Position numbers and translations under genes: made by a program. DNA of 64,000 nt from Eumeta japonica (taxonomy: Eukaryota > Arthropoda > Insecta > Lepidoptera > Psychidae), in contig BGZK01001372.1 of assembly GCA_005406025.1 (NCBI GenBank), positions 100,368 to 164,367 on the forward strand. The letters are read 5' to 3'. Shown in pieces: positions 12,918 to 26,700 of the stretch (its first letter is position 1; each line of letters begins with the position of its first letter). A model generated the notes under the pieces. It saw only the letters and a program-made list of their open reading frames with translations, was not told the DNA's origin and did no database searches.

Positions 12918-13380
12918 AAAAAATTTGGTTGCCTGTAAAGTCGGTATACGGGCGAAAGTTTTACGTGACAACGACTTTGAATGGTAAAATCATTTTAATG
13001 TGAATATTCATTCGTATAGTAGGAAGAAGGATGAAATAATAGTAACAATTTAAAACATTTATTTATACAAAGAATTATATTTAAAACATTAATTTATACA
13101 AAGAATCTCGCACTGAATTTCATATTAACAAAATTTTATTTTACCTTTACACATACATACGTATTTATATACAAATATACATACAATAACTTGCAATACA
13201 TTTGCAAGCTATGCACTAATTAGTTGCGCGCGCGGCAGACCGATCATAGTTGAGTGGGAGAGAGACGCAGGCATTCGGCGGCCTCTCTCGTTCGGTGACT
13301 CATCGTTACGTTACCGAGCGTTACACTTTTCATAAGTGACTCCCAGCCGCAACCTAATTTAAGACGTTGTCACGTCAAAA
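12918..13380 (-). repeat. Interspersed repeat family A, copy 1 (minus)
   Basis: This is the reverse complement of the unit at 32278-32751 along nearly its whole length. Read on the minus strand it starts TTTTGACGTGACAACG and ends with a tail containing GTCGTTGTCACGTAAAAC, CCCGTATACCGACTTTAC and CAACCAAATTTTT. The head and the subterminal CGTTGTCACGT are inverse copies of each other, like the termini of a DNA transposon. A unit of about 32 bases containing CTTTGTATAAA is repeated twice inside. There is no coding frame, so it is non-autonomous. The superfamily is not recognised. Confidence 0.75.
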
Positions 13381-16300
13381 GAACTCTTTCCACATCACTA
13401 AAGTGGAAGTAATGTCGTTGATTAAGAAGGGGAAACTTATTTAACTTTACGACCCTAACCGTTCACAGTGAGAACAGTAGCATCTTGGTTATCGATTTTA
13501 AGTATTCAATGCGCGATGAAGCCAGCGATAATTTTCAATCTCTCTCGTTCAATTAAATCTTAGTTTCTTAACGATGTGACTAACTAGGGTTTTCTGAGTC
13601 TGGTTAAATTAAAAGACTTCTGATAAAATCTTTGCTCTTAAATTACTTTAGTCTAAGGCGTAGATTGCTTAAATGTTTTTATTGTCTCATTCAAATCTAT
13701 TAAATAAAGCGCCAAGTATGACAACAGCGCGTGTGAATGTATCTGTGCGCCTGCGCATTGTGCGATTGTCTCGGTTCCGCGTTGCCGTAACCCCACAATT
13801 ATTACATGGGTGCGGCCACTTTAGGACATTCCAGATAAGACCATTGCAATATTTACAAATTCATTAATGATTTTACACACGTTATTATTTCTTTGGTGGG
13901 ATTTTTTTATGTATAATTTTATTTATCGTATTTATGATCAAATACGTTTAGATTATGATCAACTTTTAGGTACTATTGTGCAGTGTAATGGTTGTAGAAC
14001 AACTTTCTCCTATCTGTAGAAGACGAATAATACTAACTGTAGGTATATGAATAAATTAGCATTAACTATTAATCATCTAACATTATCAAATGAAATGTGC
14101 ATGCAAAGTAGGATTGCAGAAAAAAAAAGTGTTTTGTCAATGAACAGCGACATAGAAAGTTTATACACTTGTTTTTTCACACCGTAATGGGATTTTTAAG
14201 CTAAAACAAAAAATAGTCTTACAAAATGAGACACAATTTTGAATTAATCTCAAACACTTGGAAGTGGGTAGAAAAATATTTTTTCGGACAAGAAACGGGA
14301 TGAGTAGTTCAAAAGTGTAGCGTACTTGTGTTCAAGCAGTCGTCACTTTTAAGACTACATCAATCCTGCTTTTCTTATTGCTGTAACTTTATTTAATGTT
14401 TGTCACTGTATTGGATGAAATTTTAATGGTTGTTATCAACAATCAAGATTTTCACCGTTTCCTGCTCTCGTTCCGAACCATAGAATTATTTATAACGATA
14501 CAAGATAATAAAAACATAAGTGTGACAGCCCTAACCCATCGGTATCGCATCGAACGCGCGGTGTCCGGCGGAAGCGATATCGTTCGGCGCAGGTCGCGAC
14601 CAGTTCTCCCGGAACCGACGCACCGTGTGAAACCGCTCTGCTCTCGTAGTCGAGGGCCGGTCCATGGTCAGAAGTGCAGATAGCATATTGTTTTGGACAC
14701 GAACCACCCATCGACGTAGATGGTCGGATTCGAGTGTGCTAATTGAAGCGAAATCGACGGCTGAGCAAATGTGGTTCGTGGTATTTTTTTCTGCCACCAG
14801 GGCGGCGCCACTTTGAGAGTCGTGTGGCGAACATTGGTAGGTTGGGATAGCGTAATATTGGAATTGTCATTCCAATATTTTATATTGTGTGGATTAGGAA
14901 TAATTAAATACAACTGTTTATTATTAAAGGCATAAGAATTGAAGACGTTATCAAAATAGGGACGACAAAGTTAGTGGAAGCAATCTAAACTTTTTAAATG
15001 TAAATAAGATATGCATAATAATAATAATAATGACGTAAAGTAACCAGTTTATTTTATTTATACTCGAACAAAAAATATCTATGGAACTCAACTTCATCTG
15101 ATTCCTAAGAACTGACATCTTTTGAATGGAGCAATCCCTTCATCCTAGTCGATGGAACGGATTGATATGCGGTGGTTGATATAAATTTGTAAGATCGTTG
15201 TGCATAATCTATTTTTGGACCATCTTTTTGATTTACATAGGCCTAAAATGAAATCAATGCAAGCAATTGGTGATACAGTGAAGAAGTTCGCCCGTGTCCT
15301 TCATTAAGTAACGACCTTTATCTTATTATTACTTATATTATACGAATTATTTTGTAATTATTACTAACGACTATTGGGAAAATTTGTTCTTTTAATTTTT
15401 AAATTACATCTCAAAACAGGCTATTTGTAAAAAGAAAACTTAAAATTATAGGTTCGGTGAGAAGTGATGTTTAGACACTATCAATGGAAATTTTTTTTCA
15501 GAAACACGTAGATGTTATAAATGATTATGAATATTCTATTATGCCTGTAGAATATTAAATAGTGGAAACTAACTTTTTAAAACAGATTAAATTTACGTCC
15601 TGTTTAATTTCAATCAATTCATATTTTGTAAAAAAATATCAAATCGACACGATAGATACAATCATGTAGATTTTTTTTTCTACCCCTCCGTCTACATTTT
15701 TATGCCAGCATCTACTCACAATGCTAAGATTATTATTCATTGTTATTTCCCAACAGTAACATTTTTTTTTATGTTTAGGGTGAACACTGAAACAAAAAAG
15801 GGACCAGTTTGAAACAAGTGCAGGGTAACCTTTTGTGGAACGGCCCAAAACAACCTGTCGGGACTTAAAGCCCTTAGTGCCTGCCATAAGACAAAACAAG
15901 GGCCCGCAATGTGGCGTACTTTGAAAATAATGAAAGGAAAAAAAATGCTACAGGAGGCATAAAATCTCAACAGTCCATTCATTCGGAAGAAATGGCGACT
16001 TGTCTCATAAAAACAACACTATTCAAAACCCCAAATGGTCGTGGTTAGCTTAAGTAGGGACTAGAGTATTGACCTGACTTTGCCCACTGTTTTAGACATG
16101 TCAAGGTCCATCGGCGCCCTGTTTCGTACGACCCTTAAAGGATAAGGGCCGATTGCACTGGCCACCGTCAAATAGTCGGTCGACATCGATACGAGTAACC
16201 GGCGTGTTGCCGGCCGATTTGCACTTAACGGTCTCTTGGTTTAACAGCGCATGGTGGTATAAGCTCTAAATGTTTGTTATTTATGTCAACAAAGATTTTA

Positions 16301-19300
16301 CAAAAACCTTGTAAATCAAATAGATCAAAGAGATATTTTTCATTTTCGCTTTAGTCATTTTGATTTTACTTTATTGTGACAATTTCAGCGCAGATTTGTC
16401 ATGAGCATCGTAGGAATTGTCATTATAATTATAATAAACGTAAATGAATATAAAATAAATATAAGAATACCTGAAATGTACTGTTACGAGTCAATTGCAA
16501 AGTTTTCATATGAGAGAGATAATAATAAAAATTATTAAATTGTTATTTTTAACGTTTTTGGTACAACATCAATCTTTTTATATATCTCTTAAATGTTCAT
16601 ATTAATATTGTATTTTAAACATTATATCCGCCCTTACAAAGTTTAAACGTTCCTTCTTCGCCGTGTCGTGGGCAATACATAATTATCTTACAGTTTTTTC
16701 CGAAAGTTAAAACCGACAATTAACTTTTTGGTGCGGGCGGGCCCTTACGCGAGCTGCACACAAAAGATGCGGCCGAGTTTTAGTGCGGGAATGCAACTTT
16801 AAAATGCATTTAAAGGCGCATAATGACAGCGTGTCTGTGCTTTAGTCTCGATTAACCGACGGCTAGTAAACATAAGGATTACTGTCGATACGACGAGCCT
16901 GAATGATAGAACGAACTGGATTGTATGTACACTCGTACAAATGATACGATTCCGCTAAGATTTTAAATGAATTATTGACATATATTTACAGTTTTCATTT
17001 ACGTGATCAGTGTCCAGTTACAATGTGCAATTTTTTTAACTATATAATATCAAGTTCTAGTAATAACGGTTAAGAAATATTCAGAATTATTTATTGGTAT
17101 TTAGTATAAATTAGCGAACCAAAAGCAGCAATTTTCGATTTAGTTAACTGTGAAACATTGTGCTATCTCCGTTTCACTTTAATATATTCCAGTTGTTTTA
17201 CCATAGAATTTGACCTGGAATTTAAATCGTAATCTGTGCATTTCAAATGAACCACAGTTGATTACATTCGAACGTATCGCAGCCCCATTACGCCTATTGA
17301 CTTAGTTTTTTGGTACTGCCCAGCGCAATAATAATGCACACCGAGGAGAAAGGTCTAGTTGTCTTTGATATCGCCATCTGTCACGGCCATTTCGATCGTG
17401 CCATTTGCGTGACAGAGATAGGGTCATACAGTCTGAGACCCATTTTTTTCAACGTCTAACACTGGCGTTGTGTCCCGCCTTAAACCGATGCTTCAATCTT
17501 TCTCAATGGCCTTGTTTTCGATTTTGACTGACAAAATACCGCAAAACAGGACAATGTTTTCGTAGTTTCTATATCTAAATGAAGACGCCGTAGTTTCTAG
17601 ACAACCCCATAATTCGAACACAAGCGAATTCTGGCCGTAGTATTCCATCGAACCGGGCACATTTGTGTAATGGAATGGCATGACGCTGTGAACTTTATTG
17701 TTTCTTCTCTTATTTGCATAGACCAAAGTTGGATAGGAGCAGGGTGCTGGCTCCTTTACAGACGTCATCGACTCAGAAGCGGCAATGCCCTGACGATCTG
17801 TCCAGTCGTATGTCATTTATCCCAACATGCAATAGTGCAATTAGCAATTTTGTTTCATTCCTATTTAGTTCTCTTTAATCGGCCCATAATGATGTTTGAG
17901 TGCTTTAAATCGATTTACTAATGTAGCAAAGTAAATAATTAGTAGTGTAGTGTAGTGTACAAGTTGTTCTTGTTTTGGTGCGAGTTTAATCAATGAAGTG
18001 TAATTATATCATCGGGTTTAATTACACTTTATTGATAACTTGCGTCATTTTGCGCGGCCAGTTTGCAGCCACTCGTATTTTAATCTTATTATTAGTGAAT
18101 GTATGTATATTATTGAAATAATCAATCCGTTTTTATTGATATTGCGCAGAAAACCGTCACTGTACTATAATGTAGTGCATCACTATTCTAGCAGCATTTT
18201 ATTCTCTACCTTCTTTGCTGACTGTACTCGCCGTTTCTCGGGAATTAACGGTACAGTCGGCATGTGGCCGACGCTGTTGTAATTACGGACTACCATATAG
18301 TAGAAGGCTGTCGCGCAAGGCCGGTGCCTGCAGGTTTTTACCAAGACCACTGGTCGCAAGTACGATGGGCACAAGTCAAAATTCAGGAGAGCTTGCTCAG
18401 AAAGTGTCTATATATATCCAAGGCTTTTGGGTAGGGCGAACATTCCGCAATTGCTTAATTTAGCACCGCAATGTACGTGTGTTGAGAAGTCCGCTCGTGT
18501 AAGTTTTATACTCGATGTCTAGAAGGCAAACCATGATTTTGTTAAACATAATGTTGTAAAAGTGTAATTACACATGATTATTTGACAAGTCTTCATGTGT
18601 CATCCAAATTATGGGGTTTGTTCTGCATTATATCTGATTTAGGAAAATCTCAATATAAATTGTATCTAATAACTTAAGTTCCCTTTAATTAGAGATAATA
18701 TCTGTGATAAACACATATCGTAAAATTGTATCATACACTCCTTCCCTCGAAGAGCACGTTAAGCCTTCGGTCCTGCATGTCCTCATCCCATTTTAAGGTC
18801 CAACAACTTCTCAATTTAAATTGAAACTATTCTGGAGGGTACTCCCTCACCCTGATTAAGACCTACACGAGTTTCCGAATAAAGAAAAATAACACACCGC
18901 TGAATTTTGATCAATAAAACGTGTACATTTTATTGTCTGTTTGACGATGCAGTAATTAGACGACCGCTTAAACCGCCCGACATCCATTTGAATTACACAA
19001 GCCCCCCTGGTCACCCCGTTCGCTATCGCGGTCGTAATTAATACCTGCGGCCCGCCGGAGTGCGCCGTGTCCGTCGGTCGGGCGCGCCGTACTCGCTTTT
19101 ACGTAACGCGTTCTATGCGAAGACACGTAACGCTTGAGAATCGCCATTGTCTCGATGCTAATAACGTTAGTATCGCGCTGAGGGGGTGCAGTGTCAGATT
19201 TAAAAGAGCAGGCGTACCCAACAGTTTTATTTTCTGCTTCACCGATTTTCAATCGTTCTCGATAAGCCATAAAAAAAACTGCGAGACGGCGTTCGAGTAT

Positions 19301-20002
19301 TAAGCTTTTCGACGATTTCGGAACACCACTTCTCCCTTGCAAACGATCCTAATAGAACTATGAACCCCAATAAGATGTAATGATTTTCTAAATTTTTTAT
19401 TGACTACCAATTATATTTACGATTTTCCAAATTGCCATGGACTCGTAAAACACGCAAAAGAATCGTCTTATGTCGATTATCGAAACGCTCAGTCATCCCT
19501 AATTTTCCATATCACAGCAAAAAACAGTATCTGTTTCTTTTCGTCCAGTGAGTGAGAGTATTCCGACGGCACTCCTTCCTCCATCTACCCCATCCGTCTT
19601 CGTTGGATATTCTATTTCCTCCCAAGAGGCCGGCAACGCGATGGTAACTTTTCTGGTGTTGTAAGTGTCCATGGGCCGCGGTGACCATTTACTATCTATT
19701 GGCTCGTCCGCTCGTTTCCCTCTCGACTACGGTAGATATATTAATTCAAATTCTACATATTGTTTGGTACTCTTTTTCCTTTTGTATAAGATTTAAAGTA
19801 TTTTCCGCTACATTCTTCAATTTTAAATTGTAGGTTTCGCGTAAAATATTTACTTAAGTGCGCGCGCAAAATATACAACAGCACGTTCGAGTCCACCGAA
19901 TTTCCTACTTATTTTCTTACGTACGTGTGTACTCCTTAACGATTGTTATACCGTTTATGATTATTAGTGCTCAATTAGGCATTCAAAAGTTGTTTAAAAC
20001 GG

Positions 20003-20018
20003 CAGCTAGGGGGCGCTC
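20003..20018 (+). promoter_or_regulatory. CTCF-like binding motif
   Basis: The plus strand reads CAGCTAGGGGGCGCTC. Its 11-base core CTAGGGGGCGC fits the CTCF consensus SYAGRKGGCRS at every position. CTCF marks insulators and loop anchors in insects. Only the motif is seen; no partner site is proven. Confidence 0.35.
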
Positions 20019-22741
20019 TGTGTTATAAACTGGTGAAATATGTGATTTTGACCATTGAAAATGGAATCGATTGTAGATGCTTTAGACTTCCATTTTTTTT
20101 TTAATTTCATACAGACTCACCATTTTTTCATCACTCATAATACCCAGCAAAACGGGCGGGTCGCCGCTAGTGGTAAATATATAAACGAGATATTAATAGT
20201 TAAAACGAAAATAAATTCTGTGAAGTTTTGTTATAGACTTAAACGCTGTTTTTATTTTGTATTACAATACAATGATAATACATTATTAATCAAAATTATT
20301 GCAACTCAATCTCCATGTTACAAAGTGCATTCACTACCTCCAACGACTTTGTAAAACCGTTTACGAATCGCACAAACCAAAACGAACTTTAATGTCATCA
20401 GTTAATAAGGTATATTATGCTTTTATGATGGCTTTTAAAACGGTAAGCACCGCAGTTCTTCTACCTGAACCGTTCGAGGGCCCTACAAAGGTGCATACGG
20501 CACCCTCGGCGCTCGCAGGTGTAGACACAAAAACCTACTAATTTCGGTAAAAACAACGAGTTCTCGCAGTCTCCTAGTGCGGTCATATCATTTCGTAGGT
20601 CCGGTTTATATGCGTACGGTTCGAAAAAAAAAAACGGTCAAGAATGCCTCAGTTTCCGGTTTCTCGGAACCGTGATTCACCGTTTGGTAGTCGCTTATGA
20701 GTTAAGGTATAATTTATAACGATAATTTTGGAATTTTCGAGACATATTTTTTTTAATACGAAATACATATTTATAAATTTAAACTTCTTAAAATCTATTG
20801 AGGGAGACATTTCGTTGTGTTCACTTAATTATTATTGGCATTAACTATTTTTTGTAGAACCTTCTCTAAATTATATAATATTTAATATATTACTATAATA
20901 GTCGTTGTGTATGCGCATATTGAATACTGAAATAGAATGTAATTCGTTTGTTAGATGTTGACCGTTGAAAAAAAAACAGGTTTTACGATAACAAAAACTA
21001 TCGGCATTTGTGATATAATAAATTTATAAAAAAACTCTTATAGAGTTTAATATTTTATTTAAAACTAGTTCTAAATATTTCGAAAGGCCGCAGTCAATCT
21101 TTACATATTATATTAGGCAATTAATAATTTATATTGGTATAAATTATTATATACCGCATACTTATTATTACATAAATCCTTTTACATTCGTATTTTAAAA
21201 GTAAACCAAATTGAACTACCTCCTGCATACCCCTTATATATAGGAATTTAGGGTAATACGTTATCTAGATAGTTATCAAATTTTGGAAATCCTTCATGTA
21301 GGCTGAAATACAGAAGAAATAATACTTCACGGTTAAATAAGCAATGCACTCTGCAAGCTTGCGATTGTGACCGGTCTTTATTATGAGGCGTTAAATAAAT
21401 TGCCTCTAACGAGATGTGAGTTATCGGCCGAAGACGGGCCCTTTTGCTTACCTGCTGGTCACCTCTTAGTCGAATGGACAGATAGTCCGTTCGTTTGTAC
21501 GCAAAATGCCGCAATTACCACAAATAAAACTAACCGCATTCCGTATTAATCTATCGATATCGATGAATTGCATCTCGTATCGAAACTCTTAAATTAACGG
21601 CTAGAATAGAGAATTGTTTGTAACATGTATGCTAGAAAATTGCCAATACTGATAATCGTAACTTGTTCGTCTCGAATAAAGAAACATCACACTGGAGATG
21701 GGGTTACAACGTGTAGGTTGCTTGCGTTATAAATGTTATGTTGCCATTTACACATTTCAATTTCGAAAACATTCGGCCATGAAATAGATCAAAAAAAAAT
21801 TTGTTAAAAACGTTTTTGAATGTTTAAACGAAATGGAACCCATACATTTTTCTCTGGATAACAAAAAAAAAAATGGTATCATTTATATTTGTTTTGTTAA
21901 AGCGTCTAAAACGACAAAAATCTTTTAAAATTGCCCGTTTGATAACCCTATTTGTATGTGGAACAAACCGGTCATTTAGCTTTTTACAGCGAAGCTTGTC
22001 TTAGTCATGGCGTTTTTGCTGTTACCATAGACCGTTAACCCGATCGCTGAGTAAACTGCTAACGCCATATTTATTTACATAATTCATATATTCGGAAATG
22101 TATTTATTGTGGTATTCCAATTAATCTATTCGTGTCTATGCGCATATGTGAACATGGGGACGCAACAAAAGAAGATTTTCATAGAAATTGCTAATTTAAA
22201 TAAAAGCCACACAACACGCTGCAATATTTCATATACAATGTAAAGGACAGGTTGTACTTATAGTATATATTTAATATTGTAATATATAAACATTTATTCA
22301 GTATTAAATAGCATTCGTTTATTGTTTTTTTTTTGCGCCCACGCCACACTACCAAACTAGGAAGCAATTAACGTGAACTTAAGAGAGCTTATCTTGATAC
22401 GACTCAGTCTCGACACATTGCCGGCTGCCCCAGATTGTTTGTATCCGACTATTGTTTTCAATTACATTTTGTTATCAAAACTAATTAGTTTTTCTTTGCT
22501 AAATACCACGATGCAAGAATTAAAATTTTTTATTTCTTTTTATTATCGCTATTTTTAAATGTTATTCAAGTTATTGTGCTCTCATAGAACTGCTTTAATA
22601 TAAATATGAATTTTCAGCACAATTATTACACTATTCCTGGCAAATTTTCTTAAAACTATTACAAAGTTATTCACAAAATAATTTTAAAAAAACTTTATCA
22701 AGACCGATCGATCGCCGACCGCATCGAACTCAAATCCGTTA

Positions 22742-22772
22742 TGACGTCACGAGGCAGCTGCAACTATAAAGG
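22742..22772 (+). promoter_or_regulatory. Possible core promoter: CRE, E-box and TATA cluster
   Basis: Within 31 bases there is a perfect palindromic CRE (TGACGTCA, 22742-22749), an E-box (CAGCTG, 22755-22760) and a TATA-like TATAAAGG (22765-22772), in that order. This arrangement fits a plus-strand core promoter starting near 22797. The downstream 300 bases hold no long open frame, so any transcript would be a non-coding or spliced leader exon. The cluster may be a coincidence. Confidence 0.2.
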
Positions 22773-23300
22773 ATCTATGGAGACTGCTCTCTCGCTCTAG
22801 CATTACCTTTGTTTGTGCGTTCGGTGTTTTGTCTCTGTCGCGCGCCACACGCAATGCACCGGTCGTGTGCGCTATGTCAGAATGTGTAAAGAATGTTATA
22901 CAATATTGTAATTCTTGTTTGGAATATCAGCAAACGAAATCCTGCAGCGAGTTAAAATGATTTATTGTTTAATTTAAAATTTATAATGTTTAGTCTACGT
23001 GACTGTAGTCGGATAAAATAAAATAGAGTTAAATCCGCATTAAAGTAATATAGACAAAATCTATTTTAATGATGTCAACAGCAAATCGTACTAAATTTAT
23101 GAAACACCTAAAGATACGTCAAATATTTAGATGACAGCTATGGCCTTTATTGCCTTGCACTAAGCACGGGCGTTGCCTAATTTCGTTAAGCATGCCCTAA
23201 CCTTAGACTTTCGATTGTCGGTCGCTAAACCTATTATAGGATCATAAACAATGAGTTCTAATTGTCTAGATTTCTTGCTTTTCAATAATATTCACGACTA

Positions 23301-23780
23301 ACGGTCGCTCGCGACTTCGTTCGCGTGACGGTTATGAAACATAACGTTTTAAGTGTATTTATTCTTTCATTGTCTTTCATTATCCATAGAAAATCTGAGA
23401 CGTCTTGTCGTGGTCTTCTTCGGGGCCACAATGTTTATAAGCAGATTTCTTCCTATAAACTTCCTACAAACACGAGAGAAAGTAATGGATCATTGGACAC
23501 ATTTTTTGTTTCTATGACACTAGCACTGTTAAAAAATCTAACGGTAGGTAAGTATCATTTCCTCAAATCCATTCAGTGACTACCTACTTCAAATTTTAAA
23601 GTGGGAAAAAAATTGAATTTATTCTCTGTCTAGCCCCTAGGTAATCTAATGCGATAAAATGTCTTTTAAATTAAAGAGTAGATTATTGCTAACGAAACAC
23701 AAAAAGTTTTGTTCGCATCGGTCTATTAATTTTTGCGTGATGTTTAAACAAACATACAGACAAAGAGAGGAAAAAATTTA
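23301..23780 (+). repeat. Probable non-LTR retrotransposon 3' fragment
   Basis: The block opens with a CGCTCGCGACTTCGTTCGCG phrase and closes with CATCGGTCTATTAATTTTTG, GCGTGATG and an ACAAACATACAGACAAAGAG run. This is the characteristic order in 3' ends of lepidopteran LINE/SINE copies, where 'atcggtctagtagtttttgcgtga' is followed by a CAAACAAACATACAGACA run. No reverse transcriptase frame survives, so only the 3' region is represented. The ends are approximate. Confidence 0.45.
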
Positions 23781-26700
23781 AATGCAGCTATTTTTGGATC
23801 CGTGTCATATAGTATAAAGTACATACCATTCCTTTAAAAAAAAATAATTGAATATACAGGTTTGGCTTTCTTACTATTATATTATACGTAAAGATTTGAA
23901 CTCGAATACTAATCGGGTGCGCTTAGTACAACCATGCCCTGACTTTTATTGACTACGACGGCTATGACTTTTTAATATGATTTTTTGATATGTCTTATAT
24001 GAAAAAAAAAATAGTTTTAGGAGTTTTAAATTAAGTTAATGGTAAATTAGAATATTAATTTTAATAATCAAATAAAATATTCTTACCGGCTACCCATATA
24101 GGTACGGTACTCATCGCATTAAAATGAATTTCATAAATATAATATTGTCTGTTCTTTTTGTTCAGACCGCCTATTAACGAACTTCTTATTGTCCTACATT
24201 TCTATGCCACTATAAATAAATGCTAGCTAACGTTGACATGCATGGAGTTAATGTTTAATTTTTATCTTGATACATTATTTTAAAAAGTAATAAAAGAAAC
24301 GGACAATCAAAAAAATTCAATTGACTCAAGTTCCGGGTTATATTTTTATCGAAACTGCGAATAAAATCAAAGACAAAACAATCCTAAAAAGGCGACATTT
24401 AGCTTAGGTTTTACCTAGTATAGCGAAGTTGGGTCCGTATTAAAATCTGCCTAGCATATTCTAATATAGTATGTAGGAGTTGTCTAGCTCGCAAACTCCC
24501 ACTACACAGTGCAATTGACTAGAAATAGTATTCTGATATCAGTATAAAAAGAAATACAGTAACGTTATTTATTTTGACATTATGTTTATTACTTTACAAT
24601 TATTATTTATCTATGTGTTAAGAAGTCTGCAATAATATCGACCACAATAATTTATTATAGCATATATACACTGTAATGTATATGTTTGAATTACTTATTG
24701 TATATTCTAAAAAATGCGATTTTCAAAAGATAATATTTAAAATTGAATATTGTCTTTCTTTTATGATGACGTCATATGTTACTTGCACAACATTCTAACG
24801 CCCTCTATTGGCCACGTGTCTCATCTAAGCAGATGGTATGAGACCACCGTCTTCGCGCCTACCCGGTGCGTGTCGAAGCATCCGTGCTGTGTTGGAATCT
24901 TCGACAGCATTTCGATCTCGATGTTTTCTTTTTGCCCTTAAAACCGTCCCCTATCTATATCTATAGTGATATATGAAGCTGACTAGTTTGTATGGTTGAA
25001 CGCGCTTGTCTCAGGCACGGAATTTGTTTGAATTCTGCGTTTGATATAAACCATTTGTTGTGAAGGGTTAAAGGCTATATTATTATATGGTTGACGATGT
25101 CTGTATAGATGCCGGAGATATTCGTATATATCAAGAGAGAAATTGAGATCATGATAGATATAGACCTTATTCTATATGTCCACGCGGGCGAAAGTCCTTT
25201 GGCGTTTTGTTTAAATGTTTATTTTTAAGCTAGAGTAAGTCGAGAGGTTACGAAGCGTAACTAAAAAATATACGTATACGGTATTTGTAAAGCAATAATC
25301 CATATAAAATATGAAAACTGAAGTTAATTTTTAAACGGCCATGTTACTGGGACCGCTCGCTGAGCGCGCGCCTCCGAGCTGCGGGACCCGACAACTATTA
25401 GACATTTTGTCATCGTTCGACATAAAAATTCATCGAAGGGCGGTGACATTATTTCAACTTTTACCACACTCTTATTATCTTTAATATTATACATTCTCTT
25501 ACTATCTCTAATTTCATTCTTTTCTGTCAAGGATAAGATTTCCAATGAAAGAATTGAGATTCAGATGCTTATTCAATCATACGCATTATTATCTGTATGG
25601 TATGTGTATGTATGTATGTATGACGGATTTATTTATATATGTAATAATTAATTAAACTATTTCATTAGAATATTCTTTATTTCTGGCAAAGATCCGATAA
25701 TGGCATAAGAAGACGTTTGGTTAGTGATGACATTATACTAAGTCGTGTAGCGTTTATTTCAAATAGATTAACCGTTCCGAATCTCTATTAGCTTGAGAAT
25801 AACGTCCCGGAGTCAGAATCGAAAACTCCCCGAGGTCTGTTTGTTTAACATAACCGTTTTTAATTATATACACACGGATCGTTAATTATCCGAATTATAT
25901 TTAATGGTAATAGTTAATTCCCGATAGATGCCTTAATCGCTGGCCAAGGGGCGCAGTACCTCTATAATTTACGACATTTTTTTAGATATTTTTTTTATTG
26001 TAATTCCTAGTACAGGTTACTCTTTCGTCTTCCTTCTGGTGGTGGTATTATAATTATACTAGTATCCAGATATTTTACGTTTTTTTAGTCTGGACTTTTT
26101 ATGTAGTGTACACGTGATATTTGGCACATGATCAATTTTAAAACTATGAAATTGTTACAAATAGATAAACAGTCTAGATGAGTTTAATCAAATTGTGTAA
26201 TTTGAAATTGCGGTATGTGAAAAATTAGATAACACTAGAAATATATTATACAGTGTCATTGTGCAATAGAAGCAATCCAATATTTTAACTCAAACCATCG
26301 ATAATAAAAAAAGAAGTATAAATCTTTTTTATTGTATAATAATCGAAAGTACACTTACATTGCTCAACTTATTGAATGAGATAAACATTAAATCATCGAA
26401 TTTTCTATTTCGATGCATTAAATTGTATGTATGTATTTATTATGAAAAAAATCGGCCAAAATTGTATTTTTCATAAAATAACCAATGACCGTTCGAAAGA
26501 TGGAACAAGTGAATAAGTAATAATAAACATGGCGGATTAGAACCGTCGCGTTAAGAGCTAACACATGCCAGATGTGCGCACGAGCGTTTTTATGGTATCG
26601 CACGATGAAGGGTGCTGTGGGAACGGGGAACGGAGTACGTCAGATTGTCGGGGGCAATGTGTGTGCGCGCGTGCAGCACGGGAGGACGGCACGTTGAACG

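Noticed and set aside
16150..16230. Direct repeat of GGCCGATT(T)GCACT with CCGGCGTGTTGCCGG between
   Set aside because: The copies are in the same orientation with no target duplication, so they do not define a transposon; possibly chance or a worn repeat.
18968..19342. 124-codon open frame (minus) over a GC-rich islet
   Set aside because: GC-rich DNA has fewer stops, so several frames are open at once here. No domain or splice pattern.
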